From: JANXUR01 sp038229415
Lineage (GTDB): Bacteria > Acidobacteriota > Terriglobia > Terriglobales > Acidobacteriaceae
Length of the DNA: 64,000 bases
Assembly (NCBI GenBank): GCA_038229415.1
Contig: JBBROM010000002.1
Span: 124,001-188,000 of the forward strand
Direction of reading: 5' to 3'
The position numbers were made by a program, and so were the translations under genes. This document shows positions 1-8,007 of this stretch, piece by piece. Numbering within the stretch: the stretch's first letter is position 1; each line of letters opens with the position of its first letter. The notes beneath the pieces are model-generated. The model worked only from the letters and a program-made list of their open reading frames with translations, searched no databases and was not told the DNA's origin.

Positions 1-2
1 CC

Positions 3-997
3 GCCGCTGTGGCGCAGAGCATCGCCACCGGCAAGTCTATGGAACTGGCACACGAGGAGTGGACGGAGGTGGTGGAGTTCGGCGCGACGCTGATGTGTCC
101 GGATGATGACGACTTTCCGGCGCGGCTCGGAGATTTACGATCCGCCACTGGTGCTGTACATTCTAGGCGAGGGCTCGGCTCTAACGCAGCCGGGGATTGC
201 AATCGTGGGCACGCGTCATCCCACGCCGTATGGTCTCGGAATGGCAGAGCGGCTGGCGACCGACCTGGCGGCACACGGTTTGGTGATTCTCAGCGGTCTG
301 GCGCGTGGTGTGGACGCTGCGGCGCATCGCGGGGCGCTCACAGCTAGGGGAGTCACTGTCGGCGTGTTGGGCACCGGAATAGATACGATCTATCCCAAAG
401 AAAACAAGCGACTTGCGGAACAGATTGTCGCTGCCAAAAGGCGCGTTGATCACCGAGTTTCCCTTCGGCACCTTTGCCGCGCCCCAGAACTTTCCTATCC
501 GCAACCGCATCATAAGTGGACTGAGTGTTGGTGTTCTGGTGATTGAAGCGGCAGAATTTAGCGGTACGCGCATTACGGCTCGTTGCGCCCTGGAACAGGG
601 GCGCGAGGTATATGCCGTGCCCGGCAACGTGACCAACAAGAACGCTTGGGGGCCTAACACGTTGATAAAACAGGGTGCCAAGCTAACGGCGACTTGGGAA
701 GATGTCTGGGAAGAGCTGCCAACGGCGATCCGAATCCAGCTGGAAGAAGCCCACCATGTATCCAATCCACCGCAGACTGCATCTCTATTTCCCACCGAGG
801 CTGAAAATGGCCTGCCACCCCACGAAAACAGAATCATGTCATTATTAAGGCCCGACGAGTCCACGCACATAGACTCTTTGGTCGAGCAGTTGGAGCCGGA
901 ACTCTCATCTTCTGAGATATTTGCGGCGCTCTTCGAGCTCGAGTTGGCGGGCAAGGTTCGGCAGCTTCCGGGCAAAAATTTCGTAAAGGTGTTTTGA
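3..997 (+). pseudogene. dprA: DNA-processing protein DprA, frameshifted twice and cut by the window edge
   Basis: DprA (Smf) protects incoming single-stranded DNA and loads RecA during natural transformation. The gene is readable only by joining three frames. The first runs from the window edge to about 110 and ends with DDDFPARL. The second covers about 112-436 and holds EIYDPPLVLY, the Rossmann core GIAIVGTRHPTPYG, LSGLARGVDAAAH and GTGIDTIYP. The third covers about 437-997 and holds KGALITEFPFGT, FPIRNRIISGLS and a C-terminal winged-helix region. The second shift falls on the run AAAA at 435-438, where a single extra A explains it. The first shift lies at about 108-114, where the PARL-x-EIYDPP junction has lost two bases or gained one. 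Homology is clear. Whether the gene is truly dead or carries sequencing errors cannot be told here. The true start lies upstream of the window. Confidence 0.85.
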
Positions 998-1150
998 CGA
1001 AACCTTGTTGCATGTGCGAACTTCATGCTAGCTTCAAGGGCTGATTCCTAAAAGCGTCCGGCTACGAATCGCCGGAACCGGCAACCGCGTTTGCGCTGCC
1101 GACCACACTTCATATTGAACGAACCACGGGGAAGAGAGAGAAGACGCAAT

Positions 1151-3652
1151 TTGGAAAAGGGTTTAGTTATCGTTGAGTCGCCAGCCAAGGCCAAGACCAT
1201 CCAGAAATATCTGGGGAAGGGCTTCAAGGTTGCGGCGTCAATTGGCCACATCAAAGACCTGCCCAAGAGTAGCCTGGGCGTAGACATAAAGAACGACTTC
1301 GCTTCGGAGTACGAGGTCATTCCGGGCAAGGAAAAAATCGTGGCCAGCCTGAAGAAGCTGGCGGCCACCGTGGATCACATCTACCTGGCCCCTGACCCGG
1401 ATCGCGAAGGCGAGGCGATTGCCGCGCACCTGGCCGAAGAGCTGGGCGGAGACTTGTTTAGCGGCGAAAAGCGCGTAGCGAAAAAAGGGGCAAAAAAATC
1501 CGCAATCACGGCTACGATTCAGCGGGTTACGTTCAACGAAATTACGCAGAAGGCTGTGAAGGAAGCCTTTGCCCATGCCCGCGACATTGATCGCAATCTG
1601 GTGGATGCGCAGCAGGCGCGGCGGGTGCTGGATCGGCTGGTGGGATACCAGGTTTCGCCGCTGCTTTGGGACAAAGTGCGCCGCGGACTTTCTGCCGGGC
1701 GAGTGCAAACGGTCGCGCTGCGGCTGATTGTGGAACGCGAACGCGAGATCAAGGCGTTCAATCCGGTTGAATACTGGACGCTAGATGCAGCCCTGGCAGG
1801 CTCGGTTCCGCCGGACTTTGACGCACGCTTTTTGGGCCGGGGCAGTGAAAAAATCGAGATCCCGAACGGCGACGGCGCGGAAAAATTGCGCGCCGAAGCG
1901 GAAGCGGCGCAGTGGTCCGTCCGCAGTGTGGACAAGAAAGAACGCCGTCGCAACGCGCCTGCTCCGTTTACCACGTCCAAACTGCAGCAGGATTCTTCCC
2001 GCAAGCTGGGATTCAGCGTGCGCCGCACCATGACGATTGCGCAGCGGCTCTATGAGGGTATTGAGCTGGGCACCGAAGGCAGCGTCGGCCTGATTACCTA
2101 CATGCGTACGGATTCGGTGCGGGTTTCGCCGGATGCCATCACGGAACTGCGCGACTACATCGGCGAGCAGTATGGCAAGGCCTTTCTGCCTGAGTCAGCC
2201 AACTTCTTCAAGGGCAAAAAGGACGCACAGGATGCGCACGAAGCGGTGCGACCGACTTCGGCGTCGCATCATCCCGATGCGATCAGGCAGTACCTGAAAG
2301 AAGATGAGTACAAGGTTTACAAGCTGATCTGGCAGCGTTTTGTGGCGTCGCAGATGACGCAGGCGGTGTTTGACCAAACGACAGTGGACATTGATGCGAA
2401 GGCAGGTTCGGCTGCTCCGCTGTGGTTCCGTGTCACCGGTTCCGTAATGAAGTTCGAGGGCTTTCTGAAGGTGTATCAGGAGGCGAAGGATACGCAGGAT
2501 GAGGAAGACGAAGAGCTAAAGCACAAGTTGCCGCCGCTGGAAGCAGGGCAGTCGCTTACATTACGTGAGCTGAAGCCGGAGCAGCACTTTACCCAGCCGC
2601 CGCCGCGCTACAACGAGGCTTCGCTGGTGAAGGAACTGGAAGAGCGCGGCATCGGCCGGCCTTCGACCTATGCGGCGATTCTTTCCACGATTCAGGAACG
2701 CCAATATGTGCAGAAGATCACCGCGAAGTTTGTGCCGACGGAAATCGGCATCGTCGTAACCGATCTGCTGGTGGAAAATTTCGCTGACATCTTCGATCCG
2801 CAATACACGGCGCGACTGGAAGAAGAGCTAGACAATGTCGAAGAGGGTAAAGAAAAGTGGACCGACGCCATCGGCGATTTTTACGGCAAGTTCAGCAAGG
2901 ACTTGAAGTATGCCGAGACGCATATGCGCAATGTGAAGCGCATGGCCGAGCCGACGGACGAGAAGTGTGAACGTTGCGGCTCTCCGCTAGTACTGAAGTG
3001 GGGCAAGCATGGCTCGTTTTTTGCGTGCAGTGCGTACGACAAGAAAGACAAAAACAGTTGCAGCTTTACGAAAGAGAATCCGGTGAATTTACCGGATCTG
3101 GGTACCGAAAACGCGGAAGCAGCGGCCGATGGAGTTCCGAAAGAAGAGATGTGCGGCGACTGCGGGCGCGTGATGGTGCTGAAGCGCGGGCGCTTTGGGC
3201 AGTTCATGGCGTGCTCGGAATATCCGGATTGCAAGAACGCGCACCCTCTCGGACAGGGGCAGAAGATTCCCGATGTGCAGCTCAATGAAATTTGCCCGAA
3301 GTGCAATGCGGGTCGCCATTTGGTGAAGCGCAATGGGCGTTACGGCGAGTTTATTTCGTGCAGCGGCTATCCCGATTGCAAGTACATCAAGCAGAATTTT
3401 ATTGGGGTGCATTGCCCCGACTGTGCCGACGGCGAGATCGTAGAGAAGCGCTCCAAACGCGGCTCGAACTTCTATGGCTGCGCCAACTATCCGAAGTGCA
3501 ACTTTACTTCGGCGGCCAAGCCGATTGCGGAGAAGTGTCCGAAGTGCGGGAATCCGTATCTGGTCGAAAAGAATTTGAAGTCAGGGCCAGAGGTGCAGTG
3601 TCCGAACAAGGAGTGCGAGTACGTGAGGTCGCTGGTGGCGGCTAGCGCGTAA
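1151..3652 (+). CDS. topA: DNA topoisomerase I (type IA)
   Basis: This enzyme relaxes negative supercoils by transient cleavage of one strand. The N-terminal TOPRIM domain shows VIVESPAKAKT with Glu9 and DPDREGEAIAAHL near residue 80. The active-site tyrosine is Tyr317 in GLITYMRTDS. HEAVRPTS near residue 360 and the GIGRPSTYA motif follow. The C terminus carries about five Cys4 zinc-ribbon modules (CERCG, CGDCG, CPKCN, CPDC and CPKCG series), more than the three of E. coli TopA. I chose TTG 1151 because GAAGAGAGAG lies about 10 bases upstream and the protein then begins MEKGLVIVESP as in the family. The frame is also open to a TTG at 1091. It follows dprA, a common gene order (dprA-topA) in many bacteria. 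Confidence 0.97.
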   Translation: MEKGLVIVESPAKAKTIQKYLGKGFKVAASIGHIKDLPKSSLGVDIKNDFASEYEVIPGKEKIVASLKKLAATVDHIYLAPDPDREGEAIAAHLAEELGGDLFSGEKRVAKKGAKKSAITATIQRVTFNEITQKAVKEAFAHARDIDRNLVDAQQARRVLDRLVGYQVSPLLWDKVRRGLSAGRVQTVALRLIVEREREIKAFNPVEYWTLDAALAGSVPPDFDARFLGRGSEKIEIPNGDGAEKLRAEAEAAQWSVRSVDKKERRRNAPAPFTTSKLQQDSSRKLGFSVRRTMTIAQRLYEGIELGTEGSVGLITYMRTDSVRVSPDAITELRDYIGEQYGKAFLPESANFFKGKKDAQDAHEAVRPTSASHHPDAIRQYLKEDEYKVYKLIWQRFVASQMTQAVFDQTTVDIDAKAGSAAPLWFRVTGSVMKFEGFLKVYQEAKDTQDEEDEELKHKLPPLEAGQSLTLRELKPEQHFTQPPPRYNEASLVKELEERGIGRPSTYAAILSTIQERQYVQKITAKFVPTEIGIVVTDLLVENFADIFDPQYTARLEEELDNVEEGKEKWTDAIGDFYGKFSKDLKYAETHMRNVKRMAEPTDEKCERCGSPLVLKWGKHGSFFACSAYDKKDKNSCSFTKENPVNLPDLGTENAEAAADGVPKEEMCGDCGRVMVLKRGRFGQFMACSEYPDCKNAHPLGQGQKIPDVQLNEICPKCNAGRHLVKRNGRYGEFISCSGYPDCKYIKQNFIGVHCPDCADGEIVEKRSKRGSNFYGCANYPKCNFTSAAKPIAEKCPKCGNPYLVEKNLKSGPEVQCPNKECEYVRSLVAASA

Positions 3653-3756
3653 GGAATTTGCAGGTGCGGGCAGAATCTCTTTTGATTCAATTTGACGCGA
3701 ATTGCCTATGATCTGCATCTACCTGTGAGTAAACACAAACTTGTTTAGGAGCAACC

Positions 3757-4212
3757 ATGTCTGACACCCCCAAAGCCACTGCTGCCGATGCGCAGCTGAT
3801 TCTGCAACTCTACGATCTTCGCCGCGAACCTGAGATGCGCAAGGCGCGCACTTACATGGCGACGCAATTCTGGCCGCAGTGCGCGGATGATGTCCTAGCG
3901 CTGATGAACTCTTTTCCTGGGCAGGAGAATGCCTGGATGCGTCAAGTGATCGGCTACTGGGACATGGCGGCGGCGTTGGTGCTGCATGGCGCGATTGATC
4001 GCGACCTGTTTGTGGATGCCTCCGGCGGAGAGATGTACTTTGTGTTTGCCAAGATCAGCCCGTTTCTAGCGGAGGTGCGGGAGAAGTCCGGCCAGCCGGG
4101 TATGCTCGGCAATATCGAAAAGGTGTTGACGGCGACCGACGCCGGCAAGCAACGCCTGGCGATGGTGGAAAAGCGTGTGCAGGGCATGGCGGCGAACTTC
4201 GCCAAGAAGTAA
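3757..4212 (+). CDS. conserved hypothetical protein, 151 aa
   Basis: I do not recognise this family. The product is a soluble, mostly helical protein without a signal peptide or membrane segment. It is rich in Met, Trp and Phe in the middle (ARTYMATQFWPQC, WMRQVIGYWDMAAALVLHG) and has a charged C-terminal helix ending NFAKK. The single-domain length and pattern recall small regulatory or scaffold proteins, but no motif supports a function. The start is well supported: AGGAG lies 6-7 bases before ATG. It is transcribed on its own after topA and ends against a hairpin shared with the convergent ogt gene. Confidence 0.8.
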   Translation: MSDTPKATAADAQLILQLYDLRREPEMRKARTYMATQFWPQCADDVLALMNSFPGQENAWMRQVIGYWDMAAALVLHGAIDRDLFVDASGGEMYFVFAKISPFLAEVREKSGQPGMLGNIEKVLTATDAGKQRLAMVEKRVQGMAANFAKK

Positions 4213-4284
4213 CCGCCCTACCATGATCGTCTCGCCATGAGATTTGTTTCTACGCCAGCGAATTTTCGGAGTTTCGCACCGACT

Positions 4285-4306
4285 GGACGGGCGAGGGCGC
4301 CCGTCC
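4285..4306. repeat. intergenic hairpin, probable bidirectional terminator and dispersed palindrome
   Basis: A perfect 9-bp stem (GGACGGGCG / CGCCCGTCC) closes an AGGG loop. It lies between the convergent genes ending at 4212 and 4317. A diverged copy of the same 22-base element lies in opposite orientation at 21378-21399, so it may be a genome-wide palindromic repeat as well as a terminator. There is no clean T-run. Confidence 0.6.
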
Positions 4307-4316
4307 CCACATTTAC

Positions 4317-4826
4317 TTACAGCAACGTCAACTGCTTGCGCTCCAGCGCGAGCAGTTTTTCTTTGATGGGGAGTCCGCCGCCGTATCCGGTTAACTTGCC
4401 GTTGCTGCCGATCACGCGGTGGCAGGGAATGATGATAGGGATGGGGTTCGATCCGTTCGCCAGGCCCACAGCGCGTGAAGCGTTGGGGTTGCCAATACGC
4501 CGCGCCAGTTCGCCGTAACTGATGGTTTCGCCGAAGGGGATGCCGAGCAACGCCTTCCACACGCTGAGCTGGAAGTCGGTGCCGCGTGGTGCTAGGGGCA
4601 GGTCAAACGCTTCGAGTTCGCCCGCGAAGTACGCATTCAATTGCGAGACGGCTTGGGCAAAGGGCTTGGCGTCGGAAATCCAGTCCGGCGCGGGTGATTC
4701 GGCCCGAGTGCTGGACTGAAAGCTAATCAGACTCAGCTCTTCGTGGTTTCCTGCGAGCAGGAGTGGCCCGACTGGGCTTTCGATCATCGTGTAAAACGTG
4801 TCCGAGAGCTGAGCAGCGCGCGTCAC
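4317..4826 (-). CDS. ogt: methylated-DNA--protein-cysteine methyltransferase
   Basis: This suicide repair enzyme transfers the alkyl group from O6-alkylguanine to its own cysteine. The acceptor is Cys135 in the diagnostic motif IIIPCHRVIG, followed by LTGYGGGLPIKEKLLALE. The DNA-binding region GIPFGETISYGELARRIG and the Asn hinge (RAVGLANGSNP) are present. The 169-residue length is right for the Ogt type without an Ada N-terminal domain. Its ATG overlaps the stop of the upstream ABC ATPase gene by four bases (ATGA), so the two are translationally coupled despite unrelated functions. Confidence 0.95.
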   Translation of the reverse strand: MTRAAQLSDTFYTMIESPVGPLLLAGNHEELSLISFQSSTRAESPAPDWISDAKPFAQAVSQLNAYFAGELEAFDLPLAPRGTDFQLSVWKALLGIPFGETISYGELARRIGNPNASRAVGLANGSNPIPIIIPCHRVIGSNGKLTGYGGGLPIKEKLLALERKQLTLL

Positions 4827-5665
4827 GAGATGTACTCGCGAATGTATTCGTCACGCGAGGCTTTGAGTTCGGCCAGCGATCCGTCGAAGATGACCTTGCC
4901 TTCGTGCAGAATCAGGAAGCTCATCTTGATCGCAGCGCGTTGTTCCGGTGCCGCTTTCACCATGCGGTTCTGCGCGGAGTCGAACACGTGGGTCGCCATG
5001 GTGAAGGCGTCTTGCAGGCGATGCGTCACTAATAGCGAACTGGAGTGGAAGACGTCGCGCTGCTTCACCAGCAGCTCGACGATGGTGGTGGAAGTGACGG
5101 GGTCGAGCCCGCCGGTGGGCGAATCGTAGAGCAGCACCTCCGGTTGAGTGATGATGGCGCGGGCGATGGCGACGCGCCGCCTCATGCCACCCGACAATTC
5201 TGAAGGCAGCAGGTCAACTGTGTGCTCAAGCTCGACGAAGCGCAGCGCCTCAAGGACGCGCCGCTCAATCTCATCTCCGCCCGCGACACCTTCCTCAATC
5301 AGCCGGTAGGCAACGTTGTCACGGACGGTCAGCGAGTCGAACAGGGCGCTTTCCTGAAAGACCATACCGATACGCCGCCGCAGCTCAAACAGGTCGGTTT
5401 CGGGCATGGCACTGACTTCTTCGCCTAACACGAAGATGCGGCCGCGATCCGGCCGCATGAGTCCAAGTGCGAGCTTTAGTAGTGTGCTTTTGCCAGAGCC
5501 GGCAACTCCAAAGACAGCCTTGGTTTCGCCGCGCTCAATTTCAAACGAGATGCCGTCGAGGACCGGCTCGTGCTCAAAGGTGATGGCTACGTCCTCGAAG
5601 CGGATGGCAAAAGCCGAAGCTACTTCTGCGACGTTAGCGACGGCGGAGGGACTGGGATCGGTCAT
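4823..5665 (-). CDS. ABC transporter ATP-binding protein, MlaF-like, with non-canonical Walker B
   Basis: This is the ATPase of an Mla/MCE-type lipid transporter. It has Walker A GVAGSGKST at residues 53-61, a Q-loop at MVFQESALF, the signature LSGGMRRRVAIARA, a D-loop GLDP and the H-loop in LLVTHRLQ. The Walker B motif reads VLLYDSPTGGLDP: the catalytic Glu after Asp181 is Ser182 (codon TCG). This is seen directly. I recall similar DSP variants in related ATPases but cannot check frequency here. The gene pairs with the MlaE-like permease downstream in coordinate (upstream in transcription, 35-base gap). No MlaD-like substrate-binding gene is adjacent, so it must lie elsewhere if the system is complete. 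The symbol is left blank because orthology to E. coli mlaF is not proved. Confidence 0.9.
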   Translation of the reverse strand: MTDPSPSAVANVAEVASAFAIRFEDVAITFEHEPVLDGISFEIERGETKAVFGVAGSGKSTLLKLALGLMRPDRGRIFVLGEEVSAMPETDLFELRRRIGMVFQESALFDSLTVRDNVAYRLIEEGVAGGDEIERRVLEALRFVELEHTVDLLPSELSGGMRRRVAIARAIITQPEVLLYDSPTGGLDPVTSTTIVELLVKQRDVFHSSSLLVTHRLQDAFTMATHVFDSAQNRMVKAAPEQRAAIKMSFLILHEGKVIFDGSLAELKASRDEYIREYIS

Positions 5666-5699
5666 GACGGCTCTGGTCGGTTCGAAGTTCTCGTCCTAG

Positions 5700-6476
5700 C
5701 TAGTTAAAAATCAGCATCATCACGCGGGTGATGAACAAGTCTGCCACCAGGATCAGCACCGAGGCCACGACGACGGCCTGCGTGGTCGAGCGGCCCACGC
5801 CTTGGGTGCCGCCTGTGGTGGAAAGTCCAAAGAAGCAGCCCACGGTGGAGATGATGAAGCCGAAGAAGATCGGCTTGGTCAGGCCCATTACGATGTCGCC
5901 AGCGACCAGTGCCTGCCAGGCGCGGGTCCAATACTCGCGGGCATCGAGGCCGAGCAGCGGGCCAGCCACCACAAGGCCACCAAGAATGCCGACGAGATCT
6001 GCCAGAATTGTAAGCACAAACACCATGGCTACGCTGCTGATGACGCGTGGCGTAACCAGCTTGCGGGTGGGGTCGGTACCGAGTGCGCGCATAGCGTCAA
6101 TTTGCTCGGTGACGCGCATGGATCCCAGTTCGCTGGCCATGCCGCTGGCATTGCGGCCGGAGACCATAAGTCCGGTGAGAACGGGGCCGAGTTCGCGCAC
6201 CATGGAAAGGGAGACCAGTTCACCCATCAACGAGAGCGAGCCGAAACGGGCCAGCGTGCGCGACGACTGCAAGGCGAACGCCGCCCCGATGAACAGCCCC
6301 GCCAGCAAGGTGATGGGCAGGGAACCAACACCGATCAGGTCGGCTTGTACCAGGGTGTCAGCCCAATAGCGTGGCTTGGAAAAAAGGTTGGTGAGGCTGC
6401 GCCAGGAGAGCAGCGCATAGTCCTGCGCGGATGCAATGCGCTCTTTCGCGAACTCAGCGGGAGAAATCAGGGCCAT
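5700..6476 (-). CDS. MlaE/YrbE-family ABC permease
   Basis: This is the inner-membrane permease of an MCE-type phospholipid transporter. The 258-residue length matches the family. Typical features are GLFIGAAFALQSSRTLARFG, MVRELGPVLTGLMVSGRNASGMASELGSMRVTEQIDAMRALG (quoted in part as VTEQIDAMRALGTDP) and GCFFGLSTTGGTQGVGRSTTQA near the C terminus. About five hydrophobic segments span the membrane. It is the first gene of a minus-strand unit that continues with the ATPase and ogt. The ATG at 6474-6476 is preceded by another in-phase ATG-like context, so the start is likely but not certain. Confidence 0.92.
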   Translation of the reverse strand: MALISPAEFAKERIASAQDYALLSWRSLTNLFSKPRYWADTLVQADLIGVGSLPITLLAGLFIGAAFALQSSRTLARFGSLSLMGELVSLSMVRELGPVLTGLMVSGRNASGMASELGSMRVTEQIDAMRALGTDPTRKLVTPRVISSVAMVFVLTILADLVGILGGLVVAGPLLGLDAREYWTRAWQALVAGDIVMGLTKPIFFGFIISTVGCFFGLSTTGGTQGVGRSTTQAVVVASVLILVADLFITRVMMLIFN

Positions 6477-6570
6477 GATGGTTCGCGCCTTTTATCAAGG
6501 CACACAACGTCACTATAGCAAACGCAGCGAACTAACATGGCAGCGTTTGCGCCAGGATTACAATTCCCGG

Positions 6571-8007
6571 CTAAGAGGCTTCCGCCCGGCGCTTGCGAAT
6601 TTCTATGTTCAGCCGCTTGATCTTCTGGTTCAGGGTAGAGAGAGGTACTTTGAAGCGTTCCGCCGCTTCGGTCTGGTTCCAATTGCATTTTTCCAGCATG
6701 TCTGAGATCACACGCCGTTCGCAGTCTTCGATGATGTCGAATAGCGACATATCAGGACGAATCTCTGGCATGGGCAGGGCAACCCCACGGCCCACAGTGT
6801 GGTCGGGCAACAGATCGGTTCCAATCGTCGTGGAAGTGGAGAGCACCACCGCACGCTCCATGGCATTTTCCAGTTCGCGAACGTTTCCTGGCCACGAATA
6901 CGTCGTGAGCGGGCGCAGCGCTTCGGGTGTGATCCGGCGTAGCGGCAGCACGTTCTCTTCGGAATACTTCTTGAGGAAGTGATCCACCAGCAGCGGAATG
7001 TCTTCCTTGCGCTGGCGCAGGGGTGGCAGATCCACTGTGATGACGTTCAGACGATAGAACAGATCCTCGCGGAAGCGGCCTTCCTGCACCAACTGGCGCA
7101 AGTCCACGTTGGTGGCGGCGATGATGCGCACGTCCACCTGAATTTCCTTGACGCCGCCGAGGTGCATAAAGCGCTTATCTTGCAACACGCGCAGAATCTT
7201 GGTCTGCGTTTCCATGCCCATGGTGCCGATTTCGTCCAGAAAGATGGTGCCACCATCCGCGATTTCGAACAGCCCCTTCTTGGAGGCTATGGCGCTGGTG
7301 AATGCACCCTTCACGTGGCCGAAGAGAGTCGAATCCAGCAGGTCGGGCGGCATGGAGCCGGTATTCACTGGCACGAAGGCGCGATTCCGTCGTGGTGAGT
7401 GCAGGTGGATGGCTTTGGCGATAAGTTCCTTGCCCGAGCCACTTTCGCCTTGCAGCAGAACGGTGGAACGGCTGGGAGCTACCTGCGCCACCAGGTCGAA
7501 GATGCGCAGCATGGGATCGCTCTTGCCGATGATGTTCTCGAAGCTATAGCGCTGCTTGAGGGCGCGCTTGAGCTGGACGTTTTCTTCTTCTACGCGGCGT
7601 TGGTTCACCGCACCGCGCACATCGGCGAGCAGTTTTTCGTTGTCCCACGGCTTGGGGATGAAGTTGGTGGCTCCATTTTGCAGTGCCTGCACGGCTTTTT
7701 CCACGGTACCGTAGGCGGTGATCATGATGACCGGTATCTGCATATCGTGGGCGCGAATCTCCTCCAGCACGCTGAAGCCGTCGCGGTCGGGCAGGGAGTA
7801 GTCGAGTAGCACCAAGTCGTAGGTGGAATCGTCCAGCCGAGCCAGGCCAGCCGAACCGGTGCCAGCGGTCGCGGCGTAGTAGCCTTCCATCTCCAGCAGA
7901 GTCTGTAGCGACTCGCGGATGTCGGCTTCGTCGTCAATAATGAGGATGCGCGCCGGTGCGCCTGTGGGGGCGGACAAGATACGGGGGATTGCCACTGCTT
8001 CAGACAT
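6571..8007 (-). CDS. NtrC-family response regulator with GAFTSA in place of GAFTGA
   Basis: This is a DNA-binding activator in three parts. The receiver domain (residues 20-130) has DDEAD and the phospho-acceptor Asp69 in LVLLDYSLPDRDG. The AAA+ domain has Walker A GESGSGKE at 187-194, Walker B GGTIFLDEIG and the arginine-finger region FREDLFYRLNV. The C-terminal Fis-type helix-turn-helix contains NQTEAAERFKVPLSTLNQKIK. The sigma-54 contact loop reads GAFTSA (residues 234-239), with Ser for the usual Gly. Its start overlaps the end of the kinase gene by 8 bases, so the two form one operon and almost certainly a cognate pair. The target genes are unknown. Confidence 0.94.
   Translation of the reverse strand: MSEAVAIPRILSAPTGAPARILIIDDEADIRESLQTLLEMEGYYAATAGTGSAGLARLDDSTYDLVLLDYSLPDRDGFSVLEEIRAHDMQIPVIMITAYGTVEKAVQALQNGATNFIPKPWDNEKLLADVRGAVNQRRVEEENVQLKRALKQRYSFENIIGKSDPMLRIFDLVAQVAPSRSTVLLQGESGSGKELIAKAIHLHSPRRNRAFVPVNTGSMPPDLLDSTLFGHVKGAFTSAIASKKGLFEIADGGTIFLDEIGTMGMETQTKILRVLQDKRFMHLGGVKEIQVDVRIIAATNVDLRQLVQEGRFREDLFYRLNVITVDLPPLRQRKEDIPLLVDHFLKKYSEENVLPLRRITPEALRPLTTYSWPGNVRELENAMERAVVLSTSTTIGTDLLPDHTVGRGVALPMPEIRPDMSLFDIIEDCERRVISDMLEKCNWNQTEAAERFKVPLSTLNQKIKRLNIEIRKRRAEAS

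Noticed and set aside
430..445. Programmed frameshift in dprA at the AAAAGG run
   Set aside because: A second, unrelated frameshift is present upstream and no stimulatory structure was seen, so error or decay is simpler.
181..1026. Long minus-strand ORF (281 codons) over dprA
   Set aside because: It is a shadow of the dprA frames and has no family-like motif or ribosome site.
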